DNA of 64,000 bases from Owenia fusiformis (taxonomy: Eukaryota; Annelida; Polychaeta; Sabellida; Oweniidae), in the NCBI GenBank assembly GCA_903813345.2, contig CAIIXF020000012.1, forward strand, positions 10,190,432 through 10,254,431. The letters run 5' to 3'. Shown here in pieces: positions 1 through 15,350 of the stretch. The translations under genes and the position numbers were made by a program. Numbering within the stretch: the first letter of the stretch is position 1; the number at the start of each line of letters is the position of its first letter. Under the pieces are notes generated by a model. It did not search any database and was not told where the DNA came from. It worked only from the letters and a program-made list of their open reading frames with translations.

Positions 1-97
1 TTATATAAAGGCATTACTTGAATTGTGTTAAAAACACAAAAGTTCATTGCCAGATTTCTGTACAAGACGGGTACCGTACTACAGTAATTCATTTCAG

Positions 98-2863
<2,766 letters not shown>

Positions 2864-2974
2864 ATGATCTACCATGAGATTCAGTTGAATGAATCCCCAA
2901 AGAAGAAGAAGAAGCTGTATGAAACTAGCTGGGGAACAGTGAAATTCACGATCGCAAAGAGTAGCTTTACTAGA

Positions 2975-3640
2975 TTATGAATCTTGGCTATGTATATAAA
3001 AAAGAAGAGTGCTTAGTTGACAAGGGATAAAACACTGAAATAATGCATCAGTCACATTAATGTGACTCGGGCATTAATGTCCAATTACATGTTATTGTTC
3101 CTCAAATATTTCTATATACTGATTATAAGGGCTTTAGTGTATTAAACATGCTTATACATATATTCGGATATTTGTAATAACAAATGAAATATACATAAAA
3201 ACTAGTTAACAAGAATTCATGTAGACTCCTAAAATAAAGTAAACAAAAGGATTGGTATCGATATGGTATAGCGTAATTTAAGCAAATGCCAAAGGGATAG
3301 AAATGTCAGTTGTGCTTCCTCTGGTGTGTTCGAGCGTTAACATCAGCTGCCTCTAGTTAGATCGACTGACGAAACATCCTTTTTTGGGGTTGTCGAGTTG
3401 GCAGAGAGGGCTTGAGTGTCGGCGCGTCTGGGCTAGGCGCCGCAACCACGAGGTCGCGAGTTCGAGACGCGTGTGCTCCTTGTTTTTATTCAATTAGAGC
3501 CAGCCCATTGAATCTCAACAATGAAATGTTAGTAAATCAAATAAATGTGTACAGTTTGATAATTGGTTAACTGATTACATTAAATACTGCAATGATTGAT
3601 AAATATGGGTATAAAACTCTTACATTTGTACATTTGAAGC
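2975..3640. repeat. Dispersed segment, copy 1 (3' flank of the kinase gene)
   Basis: This stretch is collinear with 16790-17630. Shared blocks include a 25-bp identical run around CATATATTCGGATATTTG (about 3156-3180 and 16923-16947), the block around TCTCAACAATGAAAT (3516, 17487), and AATACTG near 3583/17567. The unshared middle of this copy holds a tRNA-like insertion. It looks like an old duplication of the gene's 3' flank. Confidence 0.6.
3395..3482 (+). repeat. tRNA-like SINE head
   Basis: A GC-rich patch in AT-rich DNA contains an A-box-like TGGCAGAGAGG and, about 50 bp on, a B-box-like GAGTTCGAGAC. This is the spacing of the internal RNA polymerase III promoter of a tRNA. A related patch with GCGAGTTCGAGACAC lies at 13462-13562. 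No convincing acceptor stem closes, so a functional tRNA is unlikely. Confidence 0.45.
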
Positions 3641-3867
3641 AGTTTAACACGTCTTCTCTCAAGTCCCTATCTCAAAGGTTCAACAATATCTGTCAGGCAT
3701 GTTACTCAAGTGGTGAAAGCTGGTTTAACAAGTCTTGTACTATAGGCCTATTCATACCCAAGTTGTGACATCAGTTTTAAAGTTATTGCATTAATTTTAA
3801 CAATACAATGCTTGTTTATTAAGATGAGTTTCTCTTTTCTCAATTTTTTTGATATTGAGAAAAAAAT

Positions 3868-3950
3868 CGTATTGTCCCGCCCAATCCCGTTCACGAAAAT
3901 CGTATTCACCTCCCAATCCCGCTCACGAAAATGGTATTCATCTCCCGCGA
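3868..3950. repeat. Short tandem repeat, 32-bp period
   Basis: The unit beginning CCCAATCCCG and ending near GTATTCA occurs twice (from 3880 and 3912) plus a partial copy. The repetition makes small open frames on both strands that are not genes. Confidence 0.7.
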
Positions 3951-4512
3951 TTGACAAACAAAGATTCCCATTGTGTTCAGTTGGGTCGATAGAGCGTGCT
4001 ATAATGTATACGTCTTGTTAATAATCTCTTTATATTTCAAAATATCATAAAGTTAAGCCATATCATGTAGACTAAGTATATAGTCTGATTTTTTTCATAC
4101 AAAATCAGATATGGATTTTGAACTAATGGCTTTATGAAGAGTTGTGAAAATTATGGATAAAAAGCTTATTTACTTGTAGGAATTAAATATGAGTTCATTC
4201 CTCGTGACCATATGATATACATCACATTGTCCCTCGGTATAAAACCCATATTGAATCCCTCCCATTAAATAACCTCTACATCTCGTTTAGACATAGTTAT
4301 TGATAGGAAATCATAGTGATATTTGACGTGAAGTCATATTACTATCTAATCCACCCACCTGGAAGAGAAAACAATTCACTCTTGGTGAAAAGAACATTAG
4401 AATTGATTTATGAAATATGCATTTCTATACATATAAGTGCATATTTTTGCGAAACGCCAAACTTCAATACTCACTTATACTTATAATGTATAGCTATACG
4501 AATAAACGTAAG

Positions 4513-5162
4513 TTAAGGTCTCATGGAAGTTAACAGGAAGTGACAAAACAAAAAATGACAAAGCCATGCTGGATTTTGAAAATTTTTTGAACCAAGATAA
4601 CAGAGTTCTGTTTGGACCTCCAGTCAGTTTAACTAGTTCCACATATCATTTACATGACCAGGAACACAGTTGAAATGGTCAGAATGACCATAAACATGAT
4701 AGAATAACCTTTTCAGCCCTCTGAAAATGTGACTAAAAATAGCTAAGAGTAGGTGCTCAGGAAAGGTCACTGAACAGAATCTTTTGACTTTTTCAGAAAA
4801 TGTGCCCAATATATTGCTCTAAATGATACAATTCAAAAAAATTTGATATCATTCTTAGGAAAAGAAAAAATTGAAAAAAACTGAATTGAAAATCGATCTA
4901 TTTTCCTTTTTACTACAGCCATTATTGTTTCAGACGATTTTTTAAAATTTCAAAGATTGTGTCATTTAGAGCAATATATTGGACACATATTCTGAAAAAA
5001 TCAAAAGATTCTGTTCATTGACCTTTCCTGAGCACCTACTTTTAGCTATTTTTCAGTCACATTTTCAGAGGGCTAAAAAGGTTATTTTATCATGTTTATG
5101 GCCATTCTGACCCTTTCAATTGTGTTCCTGGTCATTTCCTGTTTACTTCCATGAGACCTTAA
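4513..5162. mobile_element. TTAA-flanked foldback element, about 650 bp
   Basis: The two halves are long, near-perfect reverse complements that fold at about 4880. Left end: TTAA then GGTCTCATGGAAGTTAACAG. Right end: CTGTTTACTTCCATGAGACC then TTAA. There is no open frame, so this is a non-autonomous element. TTAA on both sides is the target signature of piggyBac-type transposition, but the tips do not match a piggyBac end that I recognise. Confidence 0.75.
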
Positions 5163-6183
5163 GCTTTCACGTATTGCGAAATCTCTCCATTCTCTTTTTT
5201 TATTCTAGCTTACTTATAAATCATAGAGAGGCTTGAATTCTCTACCACAGTTTCGAATCCCTCTTTGTTCGAACAATAACAGAAATGTGGAATTAAGTCT
5301 TATGTGTGTCTCTCAAAAACTAGTTATGAAATATGTAATTTATATTTGTAAATAAATGCATTTTGGGGGCATTTGCGTTCGACTGTATTTCGTATATACA
5401 GATTGCAATCGTCATAAAACCTCTAGGTAATGGACCCGTGAAAATGAATGAATAGTCATTATATAAAAGGACAGTTTCCATTACTTCTAATCATAAATAA
5501 CACCAGAATATTTTTACATTTTACAATCAACAGACTTGTTGGAAACAAGCTTGATCTAGCCATTTAAACCTTGTTTTTGTTTGTATCCATGGACTTTCAA
5601 TAGACTTGAAAGCCCATGAATTATCCGAGCTTGAGAAGATCATTCTCGTAAAATATGAAGAAAAGTGATTTTTTTTGAAATTGTGATCGTAAAATTTAAT
5701 TCGGATCTTGTCAGGGTACTATTTTCTTCTTCGTTACATGCGTGTATCATTGCTTCGGCATACTCGTATTCCAATGTCGTAGTTCTACCAAATCGGATGT
5801 TTAAGAAAGATGTTAGATTTTAGTGAAGAAAATTCTAGTTAGTTTTATCAATAAAAGTTACTACGCCACATTTTATTTATTGCATACATTTAAAAAATGT
5901 GGTACTCAAGCATCCATTATCTTGCTTGCGATTTAGGGGAATGAAATGCCAAACGTAGTTTCAGCCGAAGAATGTTGTCTTCTGTTGCTTTTGTTGTCTT
6001 CACACTACTTTCTCAACCCAACCAAATCACAAATTGATGCAATCGACACTGCAAAATAAAGTAGTCCCGACGGTGGTACCAATGACCTCATCACTGATTT
6101 GACTGCCGTAGAGGTTCAGGTCCAGGTTTAGGTTGACGAAGTTCGCATACCTAAATTGCGCACCTAAGTTTTACACCACACGT
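5163..6183. other. Non-coding AT-rich interval
   Basis: I see no exon with conserved motifs, no RNA gene and no clear repeat here. Confidence 0.5.
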
Positions 6184-9100
6184 ATGTCACTGTGGCTAGT
6201 CGATCTATGTGGATGCAGTCAGGCACATGTAATGTTTCGTGAGTACCCGCCTCTGTACTTTTCAATGGAAGAATTTTGCACTTCTGTTTAAATAATCTAT
6301 ATTTACTCATCCGTGTATATCATACTTCATTGATTTACAAAACCAAAGCTACGCAATAAACACACATTCTCTGATATTTTTACGGAGAATAGATAACTCA
6401 AACGAGTTCACTCGACCAGTTTTATCATCTCGCTCATAGCTGTGAGAAGGTATGTATAATTTGCCATGTAATGGGGAATAAAAAATTCAAGTAATATAAT
6501 TATTTCACATACACAAATATGTCTGTGTGAAGTAAAATACAAATACAATGCGTTCTATAATATTTTTGGGGTTATGGTATGAAATATCCGCTTTAAAAAA
6601 GCAATTTAATTATGATGTATCATGTGGATTAGTAGACGTTCTGATTGGATTCATTGAACAGACTGGCTAGGTTTCAATTGAATCATTTTGAATGTGTGTA
6701 TTTTTAATATTTTAGTCCACAGTGTCCAAAAACAATAATAATGCTATATTGGTAATTGGAAAGATTCCACTTACCACGATTTCAAAAAATTGTAAATGGA
6801 TAATATCATTCTTGAATTATGGTCATTTGTTTCAAGGAATCTGGAGGCTCGTTCAGCTGAGCTGACAAAATCATCAAGATTTACGGATGGTCCATCTGTT
6901 TGCTGCTTATTGTCACTTTCAAGGAATGTTAATGGCTCTGAAACTTGTAGCCTTGCCCAAGTCGGTATTTATTTACTTATCTGATCTTGAATTATTACCA
7001 CCTTGTACAATCCAATGTATCATCACTGATATTATGCTAAGTTATTCAGCGGTTCCGAGATTCCCATCATACCTAGGCTACCTAAGGGTATCGTAAAACC
7101 ATATTGATTGACAATATGGACATGGACACAACGTGTGACTTCAGGCTGATTGACCATTCAAAACGTTATCAGGTTGACCTGCATTAAAAAAGCAAACTAC
7201 CCATCTAGGACTTGAAATTCAATGATCTGATCGAGTGTTTCTTTAGAGTTACAATATATTATTTTATTAAATGTACATTGGAATGTAAGCAGTCATTAAT
7301 ACTCGTCTAAATGAAATCATGCAATTCAATGTTGATTCCTGAATTCGCGATGGAAATGCATGAAGACCTAGTCCGGCAATGTAGGGCCGTCGTTGATTTG
7401 TCAAATTTTACCGACAAAAACACTGGGTCGGTAAAGCACGTGGCTTTCTCTTGGGTACAAGGCGGTCATAATAGAAATCAAGATAAGTAAAAGAGACCAA
7501 CTTGGGCAAGGCTATGAAACTTGATTTGAGGGTATTCCAGTGGGTCGATGGGTCTTTTGCTCTGAATTCACTTCATTTGCGTACCTAATTTCAACATTTT
7601 CATTGTCATCATTAATTACATGTTATGGACCCGTTTTTCAAATTAACAGTATTAGCAATAAACCCATAGTTTTTGGCTCACACAGTGAGCCTATGGGATC
7701 GACCAGGCGTCCGTCCGTTGGTCCGTCCGTCCGTCCGTTGGTCCGCCCGTCTGTCAACATTGGCTGCACAAATTAAAACTGCTATTCGGATTGAGTCATT
7801 TCCACATTCATTTTATGCATATCCATAATGTCTATTTGACCTAACATCGCCATTTCCCAAGTTCGCCCGGTTTCTGAGAAATTGCTGATTTTTAAATTTC
7901 GAGAAAAATCGATCTGATAGAAAGTCAAGAGAAGTGAAGAAAAGATTGAAAAAATACCAGTCCAGTCCATTTCCAGGTCCAAGTCCAGGTCCAGGTCCAA
8001 GTCAAGGTCCAATTCAGGTCCAAGTCCAGATCTAGGTCTAATCAGGTTTAATCTAGGTCAAAGGTCAAGAACTAGGTCAAATCCAGTACTTTGTCATTTT
8101 TTTCAATTTTCTCAGTCGTCCTTCAATATTTTTGCTCCGTTTTTTTAATCATGTTCCTTGGAAAAAAGCTAATCCCTACAGGCAAGTTGTTTTTGATCAC
8201 TCTTACCGTTTTTGAGATATGGCATCCGAAAAGTAGGTCACAATAAAAAGTTCTTGGAATTCAATGTATAAGTTATGAAATATGTGTAGAATTGTCCAAG
8301 AAATCCTACTTCCGGTTCGGAAGATATGGCATTTAAAAATCTCAAAAATCGCTATTTTGGTATCCCATGTTAAGTCAATGGGGCTTGAGAAAATTATCAA
8401 TTGTAACAACACAACTCTAGATACAGCTTGGATGCAGCCAACATAATAAGAATCTACAATAGAAGCCGTCCTCAAAATCTACTTTCCTTCAAAATTTGGA
8501 CACTAAAAGGCCTAGGTCAAAATCTAGGTCAAATTCATAGTTTTTCCTTTGACTACAACAAATCATATCTGAACCAACAACAAAGGACTCATCTTTTATT
8601 GATCTCATATTTACCAATACTTTTGTTTGAAAATCAGGATATACATTCCTCTGAAGGTTCTACACAGTGTGAGCACAGGACCGTGGGTCCTTTATTTCAT
8701 CTGTAATGGCATTTTCCAGTTGATGGGTTTATATATAGTATTTTCAATTTTTCATGAGGGTGTCTTTAGACTACTTGTAATGGGGTGGCTAATTACTTTA
8801 CTGAATGAGGAATGTTTATCCAAACAATGGATACAAAGAAAATTTGGCCAGTTGTCCATCAGTAAATAAATCATTATGATAAAAGTATAATTTATTAAAG
8901 CATCCATTTGTTACCGTTCTGAATCCAAATGATACATAGGTGCATCCATTTTATACATATATGTTGACGTTTACGAAATGTTTTTCAAATATCTTCCCTA
9001 TAACAGGAATATGGTAGCTGAAACTTTCACACATTGTCATACTATGTATATTGAATATGTATGCAAGATTTCAAGTCACAATGTTAAGTAGAAACTGTGA

Positions 9101-9226
9101 GATCACTTACCTCGATTTGCTGTCATATTTTTGCAATGATCCCATTCCCTATAATGTACGCGAGTACCCACGATACATTACATATAAATGACTGCATCCA
9201 CATAGATCGACTAGCCACAGTGTATG
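6184..9226. mobile_element. 3-kb interval bounded by 66-bp inverted repeats
   Basis: 6184-6250 and 9161-9226 are inverted copies sharing CACTGTGGCTAGTCGATCTA and TGTGGATGCAGTC, with the outer ends equivalent. The interior has no recognisable transposase; it holds a CCGT-rich repeat and a hexamer repeat. It may be a non-autonomous DNA element, or two inverted copies of one short repeat. Confidence 0.4.
7676..8085. repeat. Hairpin head, CCGT tract and CCAGGT hexamer repeat
   Basis: A short hairpin (GGCTCACACAGTGAGCC, 7676-7692) is followed by GTCCGTCCGT-type tetramers to about 7755. From 7975 to 8085 there is a degenerate CCAAGT/CCAGGT hexamer array. A related hairpin-plus-CCGT structure occurs at 58443. 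Confidence 0.65.
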
Positions 9227-9755
9227 TATTTAAACACAACGCAGTTGCATTTGGTTACAAGAGATCGTAAAAATGTAAGTATGATTGTTTGAATTTTTAT
9301 ATGTATTGTAAGAGTTATCATTTCACTTGTAATGGAAATCGAATAGTATTTATTGAGGAAATATAATATATAACATTGATAATACACACAAATAATTAAT
9401 AGGCTTTTGAAATAAGGATTTACAGCTATGGCCACACATGTGGTTGTTGTCCATTTATGGCTATCTGACCATTTTTATACTAACTCATATGGATATGATA
9501 TTAGATAAGTTGAGCATCTATATTACAATCATGGATAATATGACAATAGATGTAAGTAATAATAGATAAGTATGTGCTGCGCGTGCATTCTTTTGTACCA
9601 CTTTAATATCCACTCAGCTTAAAAGTGTTGAAATTCAGTCTCAAGTCCGTAGGCAATTCAAAGGGTCAACATCCATCCTATGGAATGGACGCATACAATG
9701 TTGATTATTATTGTCTTTTTAGAGGATTAAAATCGAGGGCTCTATAAAGAAAAAC

Positions 9756-11375
9756 ATGCAGTCAATCATTCTATCGTTGATAATAGTAGCTGCCTTTGCT
9801 GCACATGGTAAAGCAAGATTTTAATTGAACACTACGAAATGCAAAAATAGCAAAACATTAAATACAACTATGTACATATGGGCAGTGGTGTAGAAGCTCT
9901 TGGTTAAGGTCGTTTGTATATTGTAGATTTTGTAAACTACTGCAGTAAAATTAAGACATCTCAGCGAAATGCAGTCCTATTTATACTGCAGGGTTCTCAC
10001 TAGGCTTTTAGACTCCGGATAATGTCTTTAGATCCTCTTGCTCCAGAGTCTAATAGCTTTTCTTGAGTCTAAAGTGTTTTTCCGGAGTCTAATTTTACAT
10101 TTTTGTCACATTTTTTTGTGGTAAAACTCTTCAAAAATACATAAAACTGGATACAAACAAGGAATAGGAGTCAGAAACCTCTAAAAATGTATATTGTGAT
10201 TAAAATAGGAAGATAATCTCTTAAGCAATATTTTGAAAAGTATACTTATAGAATATTTCTGATCTCACATGGGAGAGGAGTAGTCGCGATACCACGAAAA
10301 ATCCGGGGTCTAAAAATTTCCTGGTGAGAACCCCGTACTGTCATTTACGCCAAAATTAAAAAATATTATTTTTTCTCAGTGCAACATATTTTGTAGGCCA
10401 TTGCTTAAAATGTTACAACTGCAACAGCGTGCTTGATAAAAATTGTGCCGATGATAACTTTGGCTTACGTCCCAAAGCGGGAACATGCGAAGGGAGAATA
10501 CTAGAGCCAGAAACTTGGAATACCACTGCCGCCCTGATTGCACCATCGAATGATACGTGTTGTGAGGCAGACAATGTGGTATGCGTAAAGGCAACAGGGC
10601 CATGTAAATCAGAATTCGTTTCTATCGTCTCTTTAGTTTTTTTCTGCTGTTTTACTTTGGATGGTTTTCCTGACCCATTCAATAAGAGCTAAAGCATATA
10701 CCAGTTTTATGCACCTATCCCAAGTTATGCTCTTTTAGTAAAACGTTTTTTTGTTAATCTTTAACAAGTTCAAATTGTCCTTTTTATGTTTTCATTCACA
10801 TCAAATAATATATCAAAATATGCTGCATCATTTTTAGATTGCTTGTTATATAATATTGGATATAGCCTGGAGTCATATTGGCTGTTAATAAAGACACCTA
10901 TAATTGTGTTTTCGTTATTTCTTATTTTCGTAGAAATACAAATTCATTGACTCATATTGCATCATATAATTTGCACATTCTATAGTTATATATTATCGTG
11001 ATGTAAAATAATCTTAGACAAAAATATTTTAAACTTTTGCAAAATCAAAGAAAACTCGGTGTCGCAACTTAGTGTTGTCATAGCAACCATTACTACAAAA
11101 TGTCAACCTCGCCACGCATGTTAAGCAAGTATCGATAGTGTGAAGTGTTACACATCAGTCTTTATTCAAACTCGTTTATTTCAGATCTTGATGGACGCGC
11201 ATATGTGCGTACATGTTTTCGGGACAGCCGTGACGAAAAATGTTTTGATTTAACAGTTAATGACGTTAAGACGAATGCATGTGTTTGTAAATCAGACTAC
11301 TGCAACAGCATGGACAGTGTGAGACCACATTCATCGATCCTTCTGATCGTCCCCTTGGTCACTCTATGGGCTTAA
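9756..11375 (+). CDS. Ly6/uPAR-type three-finger protein, GPI-anchored
   Basis: Three exons, 9756-9807, 10397-10603 and 11185-11375, join with matching phase 1 and give 149 residues. Exon 1 encodes the signal peptide (MQSIILSLIIVAAFAAHG), which ends at the usual first intron of this family. The mature part starts CLKCYNC and is cysteine-rich (about 13 Cys). It closes with ACVCKSDYCN, the C-x-C...CN hallmark of Ly6 domains. The last residues are hydrophobic (ILLIVPLVTLWA) and reach the stop directly, as expected for a GPI signal. The exon 2 donor (CCAT then GTAAAT) is the least certain part; it was chosen for phase. The product is expected at the outer cell surface; its ligand is unknown. Intron 1 carries a MITE. 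Confidence 0.82.
9991..10335. mobile_element. MITE in Ly6 gene intron 1
   Basis: The ends are inverted: GGGTTCTCACTAG...TTTAGACTCCGGA on the left and TCCGGGGTCTAAAAA...CTGGTGAGAACCCC on the right. The interior repeats 'gagtctaa' motifs and is non-coding. Confidence 0.6.
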
Positions 11376-13461
11376 ATAAAGGCCAGTGACCTCAACATTA
11401 AGATTAATAAAGCATGAGGTTAGGATGTTCGGCTTTGAGCTAAATGTACTATATGATTTTAATGGAATGGAATTTATTCCGTATCAAAAAATCACTTCAT
11501 CATATGCAAAAATCGCAGAATCCTATTGGAAACTCGCATCATCAAATACATTTAACTCGTTGTATTGTATCTCTACCTTGAAACAGTTCCGGAACATATG
11601 ATATTATGTTAAAGCTGTAGTATGAGATTGAGAATAATTTGAAATATATTATTATCACAATATACTAGATGCAAGTTGAAATAATCTTGATTTACAATTC
11701 TCTAATCCACTTTCATTTATTGTTGGCGATATTTTCTGTTGTGAATAAAATTGGTTCTACCAAAATTTATATGCAACATCCCGTATATTGAAATGTTGAT
11801 AACTCGTAAAGTTATCTATGTCGTTAAACATGGTTAAAGACTTGGAATAAAAAGTAATCAATTAAGCGAATGTAAACCATCGGTTCTCATCATCTAGTCC
11901 CCGATCTGATTTCCAAAAGGGCTCTAGAAAATGGGTTTTGTTGTCCGGTACTTTCCCACATAAAATGATTGTACAGTTTGAAAGAACAAACTTCCCTCTT
12001 AAAGAAAACACCTCTTCTATTGATGTAAACAGGGGCAAAAGGCACCAAAACGGGGTTAGACAAGGTGGCATTCTGAAGTCTCACTTTCTTGTCATCACGA
12101 TTCCAGGTAAACCATTTGACGGATTTACTTCAAATTTTCACACATGTTACATGGTAAGAAGTTCTAGAGCTGATTAACTTTGCGGCGGCCATCTTGCATG
12201 CTGGCGGCCATCTTGGAATTTTTTTCAGATAAATATTGTCATCGCGATTCCACAAAAAACCACATAACAGATGTACTTCACATGTTCACACATGTAACAT
12301 GGTAAAAAGTCCTAGACCTCATTATTTTTTCAGTGGCCATCTTGCATTCTGGCAGCCATCTTGGAAGTTTAAAGATAAATCTTGTCATCACGATTTCAGG
12401 AAAACCAAACGAATTTACTTCAAATTTTCACACATATTACATGGTAAGAAGCTCCAGAGCTAATTAACCTTTTGGTGGCCATCTTGCATTCTGGCGGCCA
12501 TCTTGGAAGTTTTTTTGGATAAATCTTGTCATTGTGATTCCAGGAAAACCACTTTACTGATTTTCTTGAAACTTTTACACATGTTACAAGGAAGGTTACA
12601 TGCTACCTTTTATATTGATATAAACAGGGGCAAAAGGCAGTAAAGTGGGGTTACACAAGGTGGTATTCTAAGGAGAATGTTATCTATTTTTCTGTATTTT
12701 AAACCACATAATTTGACATAAATGCATATTTGGTGTAAGATATCATGTTTTATATTGATAGAAACATGGGCAGGAGGCGCTACAATGGGGTAACACATGG
12801 TGATATTCTAAAATACATATTTTTACTCTGCTTCTGTACTTTATACCACTTAAATGCATTTTGTGTATGACATCGATTGATTTTTAGAATAAATAACTAC
12901 ATTTTATCAAAAAGAAAAAAGATTATTGAAAACGTCAAACATTTCTTTGAAATCCATTATTGCACAGTGATTTTCGAGAGCGAAATGTATGCTAAATTGG
13001 CCTTGATCTGAGTATATAACGGAATTAAAGCTCTTTTAAACGAAAATGCAAATGTGTGGAAAACCTTTCATCATGTCAACGAAATGTTCTTCATGCAGTT
13101 GAATTATCTTCTGGACAGGTGATCACACAGAAGGAGAGACCTGCGTATCATATCCTTACTAAATATAAACAAAAATGACAAATGAGAAAGGAAAAAAGTG
13201 TAAAGCAACCTAGTGGGAAAAGCAAACTGTAAAGTGTAAAACTGGCAAACAAAAATCAAGCCTGAATATCCCAAGACAATAATCTAATATGGGAATAAAC
13301 AGCATCCACATTCCACACCGTTCAATGACCAATTCCTCATCAACGACCACAACTCCGAGGGACATTCCATTCATACTGAAGTCATTAAAATACATGTTGA
13401 AGAAAAATTGAAAATAATGATATCCAATACTCATAAGATCAAAATAGTTGTAAGATACTAT

Positions 13462-13562
13462 AGTACTAACGAGCTGGTTCAGAGCACCAGCATGTCAAAC
13501 TATGTGAATGGGCTCTGTATCCACAATGTTGCGAGTTCGAGACACATGTGCTCTTTGCGTTT
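13462..13562 (+). repeat. Second tRNA-like SINE head
   Basis: A-box-like TGGTTCAGAGCACC and B-box-like GCGAGTTCGAGACAC are about 50 bp apart, followed by a T/A-rich stretch. The 3' half resembles the copy at 3395-3482. Confidence 0.35.
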
Positions 13563-14011
13563 AATAATCAACAAAAATCACTTAAACCTGCACTAAAACT
13601 GTGTGTCAGATCGATATAAGTATAGGGTTTGGAAACTAATTGTACCAACAAAAAGAACTTGAAAACACTGCTACAATATCAACATAAGCTTTCAATAGTA
13701 GTGACGATGCAGAAACATGCAATATGTCACCACACCTTGTTAAGACATTAACTACTGAACAGTGTCAAGATAAACGTTCGAAGCTATTACAATATGTCAC
13801 CCAATCACTAGTGGTGGTCACATAAAAATAATGTATAGAAAAATCTACTGAACCAAAATAAACTTTGTGAGAGAAGAACTGATTGTTTACTCTAAGTTTT
13901 CAACTCAATATATTTATAATAAGCAATGTTTTATCGAAAAGAAAAAATAATTTCATGTTATATAAAATCAAATAAATTAATTATATTTTTTTTCGTTGTG
14001 TTAATTACAAC

Positions 14012-14137
14012 AGTAATAATAAACCTGTTTATAAAGTGGTGTTAACTAGACTATATAATATAACAGTCATAAAAGTAATAATAAACCTGTTTATAAAGTG
14101 GTCTTAACAAGACTATAGAATTTAACAGTCATAAAAC
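14012..14137. repeat. 62-bp tandem duplication
   Basis: Two head-to-tail copies start AGTAATAATAAACCTGTTTA at 14012 and 14074, with a few substitutions. Confidence 0.85.
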
Positions 14138-14352
14138 CTAAAAAAATATACCAGGAAGGGACCATTGTGAATGTAAATGTATAAAGCACGGATGCCATAG
14201 GAAACGGAACAAAAGTTATAACTGAACCTAGCATGGAGAAAGTGTAACTGGTAAATTGTAATAAAAATAGTATAGATCATGATCTAACATGACATAGTAT
14301 GCCTTACAACTCATCCTCCCTAACATTATTAAAGACTACTAAAGTATATTAT

Positions 14353-14830
14353 AGTGATCCACTCGATTATGCTGGTTACCTAAACGGTTTGTTTAGGTAA
14401 CAAAATGTGGGAACATCGAAGGTATGATTTTTCCTTTTTCCTTTCACACTTTGTAGGCAGAATTCCCACGACATTTTTTCTCACAAACGTGTATCAGTAT
14501 CATATGTTTAAGAAAATGTGCATATTTGCAAACAAATAGTTCAGAAGACAACATAATCGTACATTTAATTCCTCACTTAAGTTACATAAACGGTATTTCG
14601 AAAAAAACAGTTCAGATCTGCACTTTTAACCCAAACCTTTATGTAACTTAAGTATGGAATTAAATCCACGTTTCTGTCGTCTTCTGAGCTATTTTTCGCA
14701 AACATGTTCATTTTCTAAGACATATGATACTGATTCACGTTTGTGAGAAAAACGTCGAAAGGATTCTGCCTACAACACATGAAATAAGGAATAAGGACAA
14801 ATCGTACCTGTAATCGAGCGGATCACCAGT
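14353..14830. mobile_element. Diverged foldback element nested in the 4.5-kb element
   Basis: The left arm (AGTGATCCACTCGATTA..., GTAGGCAGAATTC, CAGTATCATATGT) and right arm (...GATTCTGCCTAC, ACATATGATACTG, TAATCGAGCGGATCAC) are reverse complements with about 80-85% identity by eye, centred near 14600. Non-coding. Confidence 0.65.
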
Positions 14831-14917
14831 GTATATACAGGGTGAGATAATTCATATTATGGCATCGACTTTGACAAGTTGGTTCATCCAGTTGTCAGGT
14901 AAGAGATTTTCAGGTAA

Positions 14918-15350
14918 TTAATTTTCTTCCTGATCTTCAACGTTTGGTGTAATGATGTCATCAACTGGTTCAAATTCATTGTCGCTCTCATCAACATCAT
15001 CGTGCTGATGGGTTGGACAGTTCTCACAAACACCTTTGCGGCACTTACATGAACTTCCACAAACGAGATCCTGTTTCTTACAACTACATCTCATTGAGTC
15101 ACACGCTCCTTTACAACTACAAGCAACAAGCTCCATTATTTCTTGTGGGGCAGGACTGTTTTCCATCCACTTAATTTGTAGTTTATTCCCTTTGAATGTC
15201 CAACCATGTAATGTGGGGGATTGATAATCAATCATTGGTTTGCCTGCATTTCGCCAAATATAGGCCTGATAGTTGGCTCTATTTATATGGAGAATGAGAG
15301 CATCCTTTGTTGGTGGTAAATGCTTTGACTGTATTTTATATTTATCTACA
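14918..15350 (-). CDS. C-terminal fragment of a CXC (tesmin/TSO1-like) domain protein
   Basis: The frame runs from about 15350 to a stop at 14918. It has LPPTKDALILHINRANYQAY, then WRNAGKP, then an in-frame Met at 15235. Then come a conserved-looking block (TLHGWTFKGNKLQIKWM, PAPQEIMEL) and a cysteine cluster: CSCKGACDSMRCSCKK, then CGSSCKCRKGVCENC. Repeated CxCxxxxC spacing is typical of CXC zinc-binding domains; similar tails end many invertebrate transposon-associated proteins. The tail is acidic. The 5' side runs straight into the minisatellite arm (the WKF start shares bases with the repeat unit), so the gene is 5'-truncated and probably not functional. Confidence 0.6.

Noticed and set aside
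3395-3482. A genuine tRNA gene
   Set aside because: Pol III boxes are present, but I could not close an acceptor stem or find a proper anticodon loop.
7782-8012. Open frame with a DLDLDL repeat
   Set aside because: It is the translation of the CCAGGT/CCAAGT hexamer repeat, with no conserved flanking domain.
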